Shown here: positions 50,307 through 61,300 of the stretch, one piece after another
Numbering within the stretch: position 1 is the stretch's first letter
Layout: each line of letters begins with the position of its first letter
Source: Bimuria novae-zelandiae CBS 107.79
Taxonomy: Eukaryota > Ascomycota > Dothideomycetes > Pleosporales > Didymosphaeriaceae
Direction: 5' to 3'
DNA: 64,000 nt
NCBI GenBank assembly: GCA_010015655.1
Contig: ML976672.1
Span: forward strand, 864,493 to 928,492
Notes under the pieces: generated by a model
Database searches by the model: none
What the model was told of the DNA's origin: nothing
What the model saw: only the letters and a program-made list of their open reading frames with translations
Made by a program: the position numbers and the translations under genes

Positions 50307-50943
50307 GCTTGCGGCGGTTTGCAGATGTCAGGGACGGAACAGGTGTCCGGATGCGCCTCTTAGTTAATTCGAGACAGCAATGGCGGGGAACTGGGCAGTC
50401 GTGTGACGGCGGCGGTGATTATCAAGCGTGACGTAGCGAGACTCTGTGGTAGCATCTGCGGGTGTGGTGACAGTAGGAAGCAGCACAGCAACGAGGGTAA
50501 AATAGATTTCGCTTCAGCAGTTCGCCGGGGGTTGGATATGCATGCTGAGGTGGAAAGCAGTGGACCCCGTCGTCGAGATGCGGCGGTGGCAGGTGCATGG
50601 CCAAAGCGCGTTTCTGCCCTGTCCTTTGGGGGGTCCCGCTTCGGCAAGCGCTCATCAACCGGCGTCAGGCCCTGCGACATCCATTCACCAGCGTCACACT
50701 TGCCCGTTGTTGCCGACAGCACTCTGCGCGCCTTCCTACCACGAATACTACAGAACGCGGTTGCCCTCGCGCGTCGAGAGCCGCTGTTTGTGTCGCTCGC
50801 TTTCCACGGTTCCAATGTCCGCGCTTCCAAACTCCCGTGCTGCATACCACTACCCGGATTCCTCTCCACCCTCATAATAACTAGACCACACCACTGCGGC
50901 CGCGCTCTGCTCTACTAGCAACAGCCCCTCTGCGCCGAAGCAA
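50307..50943. promoter_or_regulatory. Shared divergent promoter region PPG1 / UPF3
   Basis: 637 bp between start codons. Overlapping open frames of about 171 codons exist on both strands but have no recognisable motif and are taken as chance ORFs in GC-rich leader sequence. Confidence 0.5.
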
Positions 50944-52818
50944 ATGGCACCCCAGGCCGGCGTTAATGGCGTCCTGTCTGTGCAGGTGCTGCAGAAGAAT
51001 GCCCCCGCATCAGCGCCCCGCGGACCCAAAGCCCCGTCGCCGCGCCTGAAGCTCATATGCCGCCGGCTCCCACCCGGCCTGACCAGGGCCGAGTTCGAGG
51101 CCGTCCTCGGAGACGAGTGGAAGGTCGGCGCCGGTAAGGTGGACTTCCTCAACTACAGGAAGGGCAAGGTCTCCAAAGAGTATGCCCCGCCTCGTCCAGT
51201 ATCAGAATACAAACTGACAATTACCAGCCTCGCGAAGCCTTCCAAGCCGTCCCGTGCCTACATGCACGTTACGCAGCAGGCCTTCGTAACGGCCCTTGAC
51301 AAACGCGTCCGCGAAGTCTCCTTCCACGATGCGGCCAAGTCTTTCCAGGACAGTGCCCTCGTTGGTCCGCCTGTCGTGGAATTTGCCCCGTACCCGAAGT
51401 TGCCAAGCAACAGGAAGAGACACGATGCTCGCCAAGGCACCATTGACCAGGATCCCGAGTTCAAAGAGTTCCTGGAGAGCCTGACTGCCCCCATCACAAA
51501 ACCCGCCGCCCCAGAAGCCGATCCCCAGAAAGAAGAGAAGGTGAAGACCACTCCTTTGATCGAAGCGCTTCGAGAGAAGAAGGCGAACAAGGAGAAGCCG
51601 CAGAAGAAGGGTCGCGCTGAGCACAAGGACGACGCTGGTGAGAAGAAGATCCTGGCTAAACCAGGAAAGGAGAACGCGCCTGCCGAGAAAAGCCGCAAGG
51701 CCACCAGGGCCGAGAAGGAGAAGGCTCAAAAGGAGGCCGTGAAGGCACTCAACAAGGAAGCTTCTGCGCTGAAAGAGACTGCCCTAACTGAGAAGGCGAT
51801 CGCTGGCCCATCAACGGCAGCTCCAGAACGCAAGCGTGGCAATGTCAACATTGCGAAAGGCATCTTGCAGCGGGATTTAGGTCTCGCGCCCGCACCGAAC
51901 CGCCGACGAGGAACGAAACGCGAAATTGCTCCCGCAGCCCAAGAGACCGCTCCCAAGCAAGATGAGAATGTGAGCAGCAAGCAGAAGGGCAAAGAGCCTG
52001 CCGTTGCGCCCGTCGCCGCGGTCGCAGCAGCTGAGAAGGCTACCCCTGCTTCTCCAAAGAAAGAGAGGCCCTCACGAGCCGAACGTCGTGCGTTCAAAGC
52101 TTCGTTGGCCGATAAGAACAATATTAAGACTGAAGGGGAAAGCTCCAAAACCCAGGCGAAGCCAGTCGCTCCAGCACCCACGATCCTTAAGAAGCCGCAA
52201 GCTGCACAAACACAACCTGCTGCCCCACCGAAAGGCCCCGCTGCTGCACGTATCCCTCCCACAGGACCTGCGGCTACCCGAAATGCTAATGCGGTAGCTC
52301 AGGCTACACCATCGAAGGCAGATGCGAGCCCTGTTCCGCGCCCAGCGAACCTGACCCCTGCGCATGCCGCTGCACCTCCCACTTCTGTACCGATGGGCAA
52401 GCAAGCTTTCTTGAAGCACGCCAACGCTTCTCAGGGTATCACGGAACCACTGATCGAAGAAGCGCTCAGGGAGTTCGGAGCGATTGAGAAAGTTGAGATC
52501 GACAAGCGTAAAGGTTTTGCCTATGTCGACTTTGCGGACACAGAGGGTTTGCGGAAGGCAGTCGCTGCGGGTACCGTCAAAGTTGCTCAGGGTGCTGTTC
52601 AGGTCCTCGAGCGAAAGGAGAAACACTTGGTTGCCCGTGGGTTCCCTAAGCCCCGCCCACAGCCCCCTAGGCCCGCCCAAGGCCGCGGTGGATTTGGTCC
52701 GGGTGGTCGGGGTGGGCGTGGTGGTGCTAGAGGTGGCCACGTTGTCCCTGGACCCAGCTCTGCTCCAGCTCCTGCTCCAGCACCTGTCGTTGCACCTGCC
52801 GCCGGCGTGGCGACGTGA
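50944..52818 (+). CDS. UPF3: Nonsense-mediated decay factor Upf3
   Basis: One uninterrupted exon, 624 aa. The Smg4/UPF3 domain occupies about residues 30-190: RLKLICRRLPPGLTRAEFEA, DFLNYRKGKVSKEY, SRAYMHVTQQAFVTAL, and FAPYPKLPSNRK. A long Lys/Glu/Ala-rich central region follows. Near 480-560 a second RRM-like fold can be seen (LIEEALREFGAIEKVEIDKR, KGFAYVDFADTEGLRKAV), then an RGG-type tail (RGGRGGARGGH). The second RRM-like region and RGG box are typical of filamentous fungal Upf3 and suggest extra RNA contacts. Upf3 connects the exon junction complex to Upf1/Upf2. Confidence 0.92.
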   Translation: MAPQAGVNGVLSVQVLQKNAPASAPRGPKAPSPRLKLICRRLPPGLTRAEFEAVLGDEWKVGAGKVDFLNYRKGKVSKEYAPPRPVSEYKLTITSLAKPSKPSRAYMHVTQQAFVTALDKRVREVSFHDAAKSFQDSALVGPPVVEFAPYPKLPSNRKRHDARQGTIDQDPEFKEFLESLTAPITKPAAPEADPQKEEKVKTTPLIEALREKKANKEKPQKKGRAEHKDDAGEKKILAKPGKENAPAEKSRKATRAEKEKAQKEAVKALNKEASALKETALTEKAIAGPSTAAPERKRGNVNIAKGILQRDLGLAPAPNRRRGTKREIAPAAQETAPKQDENVSSKQKGKEPAVAPVAAVAAAEKATPASPKKERPSRAERRAFKASLADKNNIKTEGESSKTQAKPVAPAPTILKKPQAAQTQPAAPPKGPAAARIPPTGPAATRNANAVAQATPSKADASPVPRPANLTPAHAAAPPTSVPMGKQAFLKHANASQGITEPLIEEALREFGAIEKVEIDKRKGFAYVDFADTEGLRKAVAAGTVKVAQGAVQVLERKEKHLVARGFPKPRPQPPRPAQGRGGFGPGGRGGRGGARGGHVVPGPSSAPAPAPAPVVAPAAGVAT

Positions 52819-53419
52819 TGACTATCCGAACGATACGGCTTGTACAGATTACCACCTCAAAGTTCCAGCATTCGCAACGGCGATATCAACAAACCTATAT
52901 ACCGATACGTCAGTCAAGTTAGCTTCGATATAAGCTATACATGCAGAACAGATCCCCTACCAGATCGCCTAACTCTCAACCTTGAGTCTTCGAAAGACCA
53001 TTTCTGTGTCGGCTGCAAGGCTGTGGGACGTATATACTGCCTAGATGCCAGTACGACCGGAGACCTATCCTTTCCGTAGACACAACTTCCGCTACCGATA
53101 GCTTAGGCCGTCAGCGTGGAGCTTACGACAAAGACGAAAGGGGATGGGTTTTAGATTCCGAGAGGAGTGTGCTATGAGGTTGGATACGATCATATCACGA
53201 AATTGACAGACCTAGACTAGCTAGTCGAATGCATTTTAAGCAGATGCGCTGCAGGATAATCTGTTACAAGTGTTCGCCGCGTGAAGGTCGCCTTCACTTC
53301 TATATGTGTATCAGTCCTTCTATGCTTGTTCCCTCGCTCGGCAACCCGGCTCCCATCCGAAATCACTCCATGGTATTCAACTCAAACGCCCGAAACGCCA
53401 ATGCTCTACGTAATGCTCC
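52819..53419. other. Convergent intergenic region UPF3-LEU5
   Basis: 601 bp between stop codons, presumably the two 3' untranslated regions; no gene seen. Confidence 0.5.
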
Positions 53420-54717
53420 TTATATTCCGAGGTAGTACTTGCCCCGCTCCCAAACCAGGAAACTTGTCGCTGACATAGGAACCACCTTCACGTACCCGAT
53501 CGTCAGCCCCACGAAGAACCCCCGCCACCCTTTCTCGAGAAAGATTCGCTTCGTCACTTCTGTGATGCCAAGGCGGTGGCCGTCCCCGACTACACCACCG
53601 ACTTGCATTCGTCTCCGGATGACTTCTAACGGGTACGACACCGTTTGTGAGAAGAACCCTGCGAAGCCGCCAGTGGACAGCTCGGCCCAATACTGCAACT
53701 GCGCGGGCTTGTACGTCGACGTCGCAGACTCCGAGCGCGATGTGTGCGGGAGCGTGGTGTACGGCGCGAGAACAGGGTGGCGTAGGAGATCGCTCATAGT
53801 GTCGTGAGCGAGGAACGACGCGCCCGCATAAGGAATCATGCCGAGCAGGGTGGGCGTGAAGCCGCGGAAGAAATTCGCCAGACCGGTCTGCGGGACGCCC
53901 TTCTCGACGACGGTCGCGGCAGCCGCGGAGAGGGGATTCGTAGGATGGTGCGATGTCGGTGCGGCGTGTTCGTTGTAGATTTTCCGACATATGCCTCGTA
54001 AAGTGCTGCGCTTGTCGGCGCTTGTTTCGAAGGCGAGGCGCACGCGGATTACTTCGAGGGGGTAGGTGAAGAGTACCGAGACCATGCCGGCGAGGCTGCC
54101 GGATAGGAAGCGTCGGCCGGGCGTCTCTTTTGCGCGGGTGGGGATGAAGACGGAGCGGATTTGGTCGTAGGCGATGAATTTTATGCCGGCGTAGGGGAAG
54201 ATGCGGAGGAGGGTTGCGGAGTGGCCCTTGAAGAGGCCGCGGATGCCGTGTTCGGTGTAGATGTCGCGGAGGGCGAGGTGCAGGCCGGACCAGTGGCCGG
54301 CGTACTTTATGAAGGAGGGGTTGTGGGTTTGGAGGAGGATCTTTACGCGGTCGAGGGGGCCGACTACGGTTTTGGCCTGGAGTGTCTTTGTTAGCATGTA
54401 TGCAGTGGAATAGGGCAAAATGAAGTCCACAAGTATATGGAGAAAAGAGGAGCATAGGTTGTACATACAGCGCATCCTGCCAGTCCTCCTGCCAGCCCGC
54501 TTTTCCAGATGTACTCCGGACTTCTTGTGTCCACCGTCTTCTCCCGCGACGGACTGCTCCTTCTCTTTCCCTCTTTCACTGGGACGACTGTCTCCTCATC
54601 GGTCGGTAATACGGGTGGTGATATCTGGAGTTTCGTGTGCGGCGCAACATCCTCACTTCTCCCCCTCATAATCCGGGAACCTTGATCTGCTTCATGACGC
54701 TGGATGTGCTCGGACAT
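53420..54717 (-). CDS. LEU5: Mitochondrial carrier, Leu5-type (coenzyme A transport)
   Basis: Exons 54717..54469 and 54376..53420 give 401 aa. An 85-residue hydrophilic leader precedes three carrier repeats with signatures PLDRVKILLQ, PLEVIRVRLAFE and PLEVIRRRMQVG. Leu5-group marks include GHSATLLRIFPYAGIKFIAY, MIPYAGASFLAHDT and VKVVPMSATSFLVWERGKYY. Leu5 (human SLC25A42/A16 relatives) supplies CoA to the mitochondrial matrix. The intron falls right after the first helix start (GGLAGCA|AKTVVGPLDR). The linker between repeats two and three is long and Ser/Thr-rich, as in other fungi. Confidence 0.9.
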
Positions 54718-55425
54718 CCCACTGTTTCCCTGCTCTTGCTCCCTTGTCTGCTGATTCGATACTATCGTGACATCGACGTGAAAGGCAACTATAAGCCAAG
54801 AATGCTATAGAAGGCTTGGACGTTGTGAAAGTGGTCGTGTGTTGCTTACAAAAACGGCGGTGCGGTGTGGACGTGCGGCAGTCTGTGACATTGTTTGCCG
54901 AGGGAAAGATGAGGATTGCTGGCTCGGGGAAGCTTGGCGTGGGCCGGAACGCTGATCCGATGAAAAGCGCTTTTCCGCAACACCGAAGAACAAGTCTATC
55001 GAGAAGCAAGGAATCAACACTGCATTCGAGGGGCTTTTCAAGAAGAATCAGTCCAAAACTGGGATCAGCAGCTGGTCACGCTGGCCCGCCCTAAAGCATG
55101 CGTTGATGGGATTCTGATTTCCATCCATCATAAGGCTTCACGTGCCTGCTCTTGCCTTTGCTGCTTCGTCGTAAACTCGACCTCACTGCGACTGCTGCTG
55201 ACGTAAATGGGCGCTTTGACTCAGCCGTCACATAGAAAGGCACTGTCCAGTCTCTGTATCAACCAATTTTAGCCTTCAAGACGCACCAGTCGGTCTTAGG
55301 TACACACGCAACTTTACTCAAACCTTGCTCACTATACAGTACCAGAATAAAAGTTTCAGTCGCTTCTATTGCCTCAGTACAAATAATAAAGTTACTCCGG
55401 TACATTCCGCTCTAGTGGTAGAAGC
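54718..55425. promoter_or_regulatory. Shared divergent promoter region LEU5 / MT-A70 gene
   Basis: 708 bp between start codons with no supported gene. Confidence 0.5.
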
Positions 55426-56799
55426 ATGCCAGGCTTCAAGAGTGGTATGCAGCCACGGAAAGCAATTCTCTATCAGAATGCGGATCAAGACATCACACTC
55501 ATCGACATCCCCACTTCCATCGCTGCAGCGCAAGGCCGTCCGGACACTCTACTCTCTACCGCCCCATTAGACACGCCCTATCAGTTACACGAAGAACCGA
55601 AGTCTTCGCAGGCCAAGAAGAACCAATCGCCTCACCTCACCGATCTGCACATCGAATACAGAAGCGCCATTCATGCAGCTCTCGCAGAGATCCGAAGTCA
55701 CATTACAGGACCCTGGTGTCTGCCGCGTAAGCTCATGGCCCAGGTACCAAAGCCTCGGGACGTAGACAGAGACATGCAGCTCCACAACCCAGAGAAAGAA
55801 ATCGAGAGTCGACTCCGGGAGTGGTCCGCATTGGATAGAAGCAAGGGCAAGGACACACACTTCGACTTCCAGAAGATGATGGCTTCTCTAGGCGCAGCAC
55901 CTGACCCGAATGCAACCGCGTTTGAAACCGTTGCACAGAAATGGCTGGTGTCGTACGGTCCTCCACGCGACGACGCACATGTCCCTCTTGCCGAACCAAC
56001 CGAGCCATGGACGTCGTCCTTTCACAATCCAGAAGACCATCCGCTTGACCTTCGCGTGCGCGAGAACGTTACGCAGCCCGGCCTCGAGGCGCCGGAGTAT
56101 CGTTTCACAGTGCCGTCCCGGGCGACTTTCTTCCTGAGCGATTCAACGCACTCAGATGCATTTCGTACCGCGTTTCGCGAGCTCACAGATGATTACGTGC
56201 TCCCGCGACATTTCGACCTGGTGCTGCTTGACCCACCTTGGCCGAACCGGTCGGCGAGGCGCAAGGGTGCATACGAAATGACCGGCGGCATGCCGCAGGT
56301 TCAGCGCATGCTTTTGAAAATGGACATCGATAACTATTTCGAGCACAACGCGCTGGTGGGTGTGTGGATTACGAATAAGGAAGCTATGCGCGCACATGTG
56401 CTAGGCGAAGGAGGGCTCTTTGAGCAATGGAATGTCGGTCTGGTTGAAGAGTGGATCTGGGTGAAGGTCACGACGCAAGGCGAGCCGATGTTTGACATTG
56501 ACAGCACGCTGCGAAAGCCGTACGAGGTCTTGCTGCTGGGGAGGGCGGCTCCGAACGCTTGGACGAGGATGGAGCATGCGCGTGTGCCGAAAAAGAAGGT
56601 CATCGCGGCGGTGCCTGACGTACACTCTCGCAAGCCGTGTCTGAAAGAGCTGTTGGAGCCATATATGCCGGACGCAAGCGATTACAGCGCTCTGGAAGTC
56701 TTCTCGCGGAATCTGGTCACAGGATGGACGTCTTGGGGCAACGAGGTGATCAAGTTCAACTGGGAGAAGTATTGGGCGCCTAGTCCCAGGTCTGAGTAG
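55426..56799 (+). CDS. MT-A70 family adenine-N6 methyltransferase (METTL4-like)
   Basis: Single exon, 457 aa. The catalytic DPPW lies at residues 269-272 in HFDLVLLDPPWPNRSARRKG, followed by MTGGMPQVQRMLLKMDID, ALVGVWITNKEAMRAHV, VEEWIWVKVTTQGEPMFDID and LRKPYEVLLLGRA, the order of the MT-A70 fold. The N-terminal 190 residues carry IEYRSAIHAALAEIRSHITG and are like METTL4 rather than METTL3/14 (no CCCH fingers, no partner gene nearby). METTL4 proteins modify adenine in U2 snRNA or, as claimed in some lineages, DNA. The SAM and target sites look intact. Which substrate is used here cannot be told from sequence. Confidence 0.88.
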   Translation: MPGFKSGMQPRKAILYQNADQDITLIDIPTSIAAAQGRPDTLLSTAPLDTPYQLHEEPKSSQAKKNQSPHLTDLHIEYRSAIHAALAEIRSHITGPWCLPRKLMAQVPKPRDVDRDMQLHNPEKEIESRLREWSALDRSKGKDTHFDFQKMMASLGAAPDPNATAFETVAQKWLVSYGPPRDDAHVPLAEPTEPWTSSFHNPEDHPLDLRVRENVTQPGLEAPEYRFTVPSRATFFLSDSTHSDAFRTAFRELTDDYVLPRHFDLVLLDPPWPNRSARRKGAYEMTGGMPQVQRMLLKMDIDNYFEHNALVGVWITNKEAMRAHVLGEGGLFEQWNVGLVEEWIWVKVTTQGEPMFDIDSTLRKPYEVLLLGRAAPNAWTRMEHARVPKKKVIAAVPDVHSRKPCLKELLEPYMPDASDYSALEVFSRNLVTGWTSWGNEVIKFNWEKYWAPSPRSE

Positions 56800-57514
56800 T
56801 TCGAGAATTTCTCAGTCTTTCCATGATATACCCACACTAGCGCAGGAAATTTGGGAAAACGCATGCACAGCATCGACTTAGGTATACTTCTCGGTCTATA
56901 CACTGATTTATGGCACATTCATGCAAGAGTGAAAGTCACTGCAGGGTATCGGTGACAGTGATCCTGAGATTGGTAGTGGCATAAGAGCTATATCCTGCAG
57001 ATACCAAGGAGGTCGATTGTTCCGTCATTCGCAGATTGTCTAATTCACGGAACAACGACGTAAACGGATGTAGGCATATCCTTCGAGACGCAGGTGAAAG
57101 TGATGTCTGGAGTGAGGTAAGAGCGTTCCGTCCTTTCCTCGTTTGTGGAGCGCTCCTTCCTAAACTTTCGTCCGCAACCCACCTCGACGCAAATAGAGAT
57201 AGCCAATTCTTCGACACACCCGCTCTTCTCACTTCACTTTGCGGCACGCGCAGCCAACCGGGCAACATCTCTTTTCCTTCCATACACCTGCTACGAAGTT
57301 ACGCGCGAGTTCCACACCTTCTTTCACAGCCTGTAAGCCTCCTGCCAGCTACGCATTATATAGAACGTAGCTGACTTCCTCTCATGCAGCAACCTCCCAT
57401 CATGAATGTCGGGGTCCTCATGGCGTCTTCGCCTGCTGCTGCACGTGACATAAAAGCTCTGCAGCAGCACCTGCGATAGGTATTCGGAAAACCCACCCTG
57501 GACAGACTACATGA
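56800..57514. other. Intergenic region, possible 5' exon of the next gene
   Basis: No complete gene. The ATG at 57402 opens a short frame (MNVGVLMASSPAAARD...) that ends at a TAG overlapping a GTATTC donor; it may be part of the leader of the coiled-coil gene but no in-phase junction was found. Confidence 0.4.
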
Positions 57515-58330
57515 AGTGAAGTTTGTAGCCCGGAAGTTACATACGGGCTGAGCTACAAAATTTTGGTTGGCACGCTTCGAGGCGAAAACCTATATGCGTA
57601 CCTAAAGAGCCGATGGATACTTCGGTTCTGTCGCGAGCACGATCCTGAGGTGGACTTCACTTCCATACGGGACCATGCTAGGCTCATCAAGCCATTCTAG
57701 TTCATCGTCCCGCCTCGTACGGGGCTCGAGGCCGTACAGACCGATGCGAAAGAGGCTTCACGCTTAGGAGCGATGCTTTGTCGATACATCGAAGCGTGCT
57801 TCATCTTGAAGGGAATGACAGTTCGTACGAGCATGAACTGGATTGATGACATCTGTCGTGAGGCCGGAGCAGCGGCCGTGAAGATCAGGAAAGCTACGGG
57901 AATCGATACATCCGTTTCTAAGGACAGTGGCTCAGTTTCGTCTCAGGCCGAGACCTTAATCAACGCACAGCTTGGTCCGTCCGGAGTTGCCTTGAATGGT
58001 CATTCAGACACGATCGAGGAGAAGAGCAGCATCACCGGCAATGGAACGATCTCGGACTTCCAATTGAACTTCTACAAGCACCGCCGCAAAGAGATTGAGC
58101 ATGACCTGACAGCGGCGAAGAGGAAGTATCATACCACCATGGATAAGCATCAGGCTTTCGAGAACGCTGTATCTAGTTGCAAGAAAATGGTGGATGAACA
58201 CAACAAGAATGTGGAGCTTCAACGCCACAAGTTAGGTGACTACGCACACGACTTGGAGAAACTGAACCAGCGGGTTGAGAGGACCCAGTTGGAGCTGGAG
58301 AGATACAGCAGAGAGATTGCGGCTTTGTAG
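57515..58330 (+). CDS. Uncharacterised coiled-coil protein, 5' end unresolved
   Basis: An open frame from 57515 (YGLSYKILVGTLRGENLYAY ... FCREHDPE) joins in phase to 57701..58330 by removing a 51-nt intron (57650-57700, GTGGAC to TTCTAG) that also removes an in-frame TAG. The second part runs FIVPPRTGLEAVQTDAKEAS, MNWIDDICREAGAAAVKI and ends in a heptad-like coiled coil (KRKYHTTMDKHQAFENAV ... LEKLNQRVERTQLELERY). I do not recognise the family. No ATG occurs in the first part, so at least one more 5' exon is needed; the earliest in-frame ATG is 57773. The weak donor leaves the alternative of a decayed gene with a Trp-to-stop change. Confidence 0.45.
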
Positions 58331-61300
58331 AGTAAGCCGAGGGAACTTGAGGTTTACGTCAAACGGAGCACCGCTGAGCAGAATTGGGGAGGCATTATCA
58401 TAGAGGAAACGTCAGCCCAAAGGACCTTCGCTGATAATCCTGGCTTTGCTTCCCTCTAGACTCGAGGTTCATGGAAGGCATAGTACAGGGAAGGCATAGT
58501 AAATGGAAGGAAAGGGGACTGTGCTTGTCATGCGAAGAACGGAATTGAGGCAAGGCATAGTTGAAGATTAAGTAGTGGTTACTGCGATAGCGTTCTTGAA
58601 ACAACAGTTTTCACTTCGAGGCTTATTATGTACGAGGGAACATACACCGAATGAATACCCGCATGACACCCAAAATCAATTACTGCAACAGAAGAATACG
58701 AGTCGTTTGTGTTATCAATGCATGATTATTAATGAATTACTACATGGTTCATGCTTTGCAGAGGCTATGAAGGATGAAACCTCCACTCAGCCGTATTCTT
58801 TCCGTCCCTCTCTCCCCGTATCTCGGCCGCCAGCCCCGGACAACCCACTGCCGCTCCCCCATCTCCGCACCCTCCCGACTCACACGCACCGCCTGTTCCC
58901 CTCATCACGAGTCGCATTCGTGCTCCTGGCCCACATGCACAACCTCCCAGCCAAGCTCCTTCCTACCTAGCCGCTCCACTCGCGCATGCCGTGCATGACC
59001 TCCGCGCATACTCGCACTTAGCACAGTGAGTGACCGCCCATATGCAGGGACTTGATCTCCACCCTGTCCGCTCCCCACTTATATTGGGGGGCTTGACATG
59101 TGTGGGAGAGTGGGGAGGCGCGTGGGGCTGTGTTATTCTGCTTGTGGCGCGTGTCGCGCATCCCCGTCACGCATCGCAGTTTCAACTGGAAAACAAACGT
59201 TGCGGTGATGTGGGCGGCATTTGCAAGGCATTGTGATGACGCCGCGTGACATGAAACCTGGAGGTAGGATACATATGACCCTTGAAGAAAACGCCCGGGT
59301 TAGTTGTCGCGAGGTTGCCATGTTGTGCTGGGAAAGCATGTGAAGCGCATTCGACGTACCCCGCGTCGCGCGGTGTACCAGACGTAATGCTTTCGAAATG
59401 CGAAACTCGATACCGCGTTATCGACCGCAACAGCATCAATCCACGATACCCCTCACCTCCGCTCAGACTTTAATACTCATGATACTGCCGATCGCGCCGG
59501 TTCCGCGCGCCGACGTGATGCTGCGGTCAAATGGTCGCTATTGCGAACTCACATGCAGCGCACTCACGGTCCGAACCTCACACAGTGGCCCGATGACTTC
59601 ACGTCGATCTGCCGTGACACTTGACCGAGCCAGCTGTATCATCGTGACTTCGTCTTGGCCATGTCGCGCGCAGAGACGCGCAGGCAGTTCTGTTCCCGGC
59701 CGATTGATCGCGACGAGTCGAAGCATGACAGCTCGCGACCGCTGGTTGTCGTGGTAGAATCCTGATTTAGAAACGTGTGACTCATTCTCCTAATCTGGGC
59801 CGTACCAGATTTGAAAACTTGATATTCCATGAGAATGGATGGGTGTGGTTGCACAGCGCGGGAGGCGTGCGATACCGGAGGTTGGGTCGAGCCAGCACAT
59901 GAGGTCTCACCGCCACAGAATGCTTTTGCTGATGCAGCTCATTGGGTGTGGTGGTACAGAGTGTGAGCAATCTACTCTACAACTTTGGAGTCGCGATGAC
60001 GGGGTTGTGTTTGCGAAATGGCAGGATCTCTGTGGCACACTGGGCGTCTGAAGCGCATTTTCCCGCGGATGACTAGACGCTGGGTTCGGACAGTGGTGAG
60101 GAGTGCATACTGCGCCGTATACAGATCCCAGGCACAGTAATACTCACCTAGATGTTCCATATCCAAGTATGTGTGACTTTGAGGACCTCCTCGTATTCGG
60201 GCCAAAGGTGCCCGTCACCGCAAGAATCAGCCCTGCAAACCGAATCACCGTTCAATTTTCGCAGTCATCATGCTGAAACTTGAGTTACCACTCTGGTTCT
60301 TCAAGATGAGATTGAATGTGAAGTCCGAAACATGTACTAAGCTGACCTGTTGGCCTACTTGTGTAAGAAGGAGCGATTGAACACCGCAAGCGAACGGAGA
60401 GCGGAGATACCGGTGTGCATACCCCGCGTTGCAGCATCGCTGCACAGTTGTCCTTGCACGCTGGCGTATCGATATGTAACCCGTATCGCGAAATCGAATG
60501 CTTATCGATGGATGTGGAGACGGAGTTGAGAGGATGATGTTATGCGGAGAAGTGGGTATTGTACTCTATGGCTACCGCGCATACCGAAAATTCCCCTAGA
60601 GGCTAGATGTACGGATGGATCGCGAGGGCGGCCTGGAGTACTCCGAAAGCTATGCAACAAAGTCCAGGTGGTGTTGGTGTTGGTCTGGAGTAAGAGATCG
60701 ACGCTACCTTGCTTTTCCACTGCTGGACATGCATCTAGAGTTGATTATCGCATGGATTGTCACTCGTCTGACAGCACGGCAACCGCCTAGCAAGTGATGT
60801 GCAGTGTAGCGAGCTGTCCGCTGTTGTTGCCCGCTGCAGGGGAATTCCTTCTTAGGAAAGAAGCGATAGCTCCACCAACTGTTCGCCACAAGCCCACGTT
60901 GGGACTCGATATTCCTTCAACCAACACGGTACCCTCACAGCGGCTATCGCTGCTCAAGTGTATGGTCATTTTGAAGCAGATGCGCTTTCCCACCAAAGTT
61001 TGGTCTGGTCTCGACGGACGGATTACAATGGTGGTAGGAATTACTGACGAGACTTCGCTGCTGTACACGGCAAGAAGCGCCAATGACTTCCGCTCATAGT
61101 CAGTTTCTCCGTCGGGATTTCATTCTCCACGTCTCCTAGGGCATGCCCGACGTTTCTCCTAAATTTCGGACCGCTCCTCATCGTGGCAAGTATATCCTCC
61201 GCTTGCTAGTAGACTAGCAGCTCCGGCCGACAACTTTCACACGTGGAATCGGCAGTATCTCGGGCGAGAAGTCTGCCTACGGTTTCTGCTGGAAGGTCTT

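Noticed and set aside
50360..50918. Two 171-codon ORFs on opposite strands
   Set aside because: They overlap each other in the PPG1/UPF3 promoter, with no motif; chance ORFs in GC-rich DNA.
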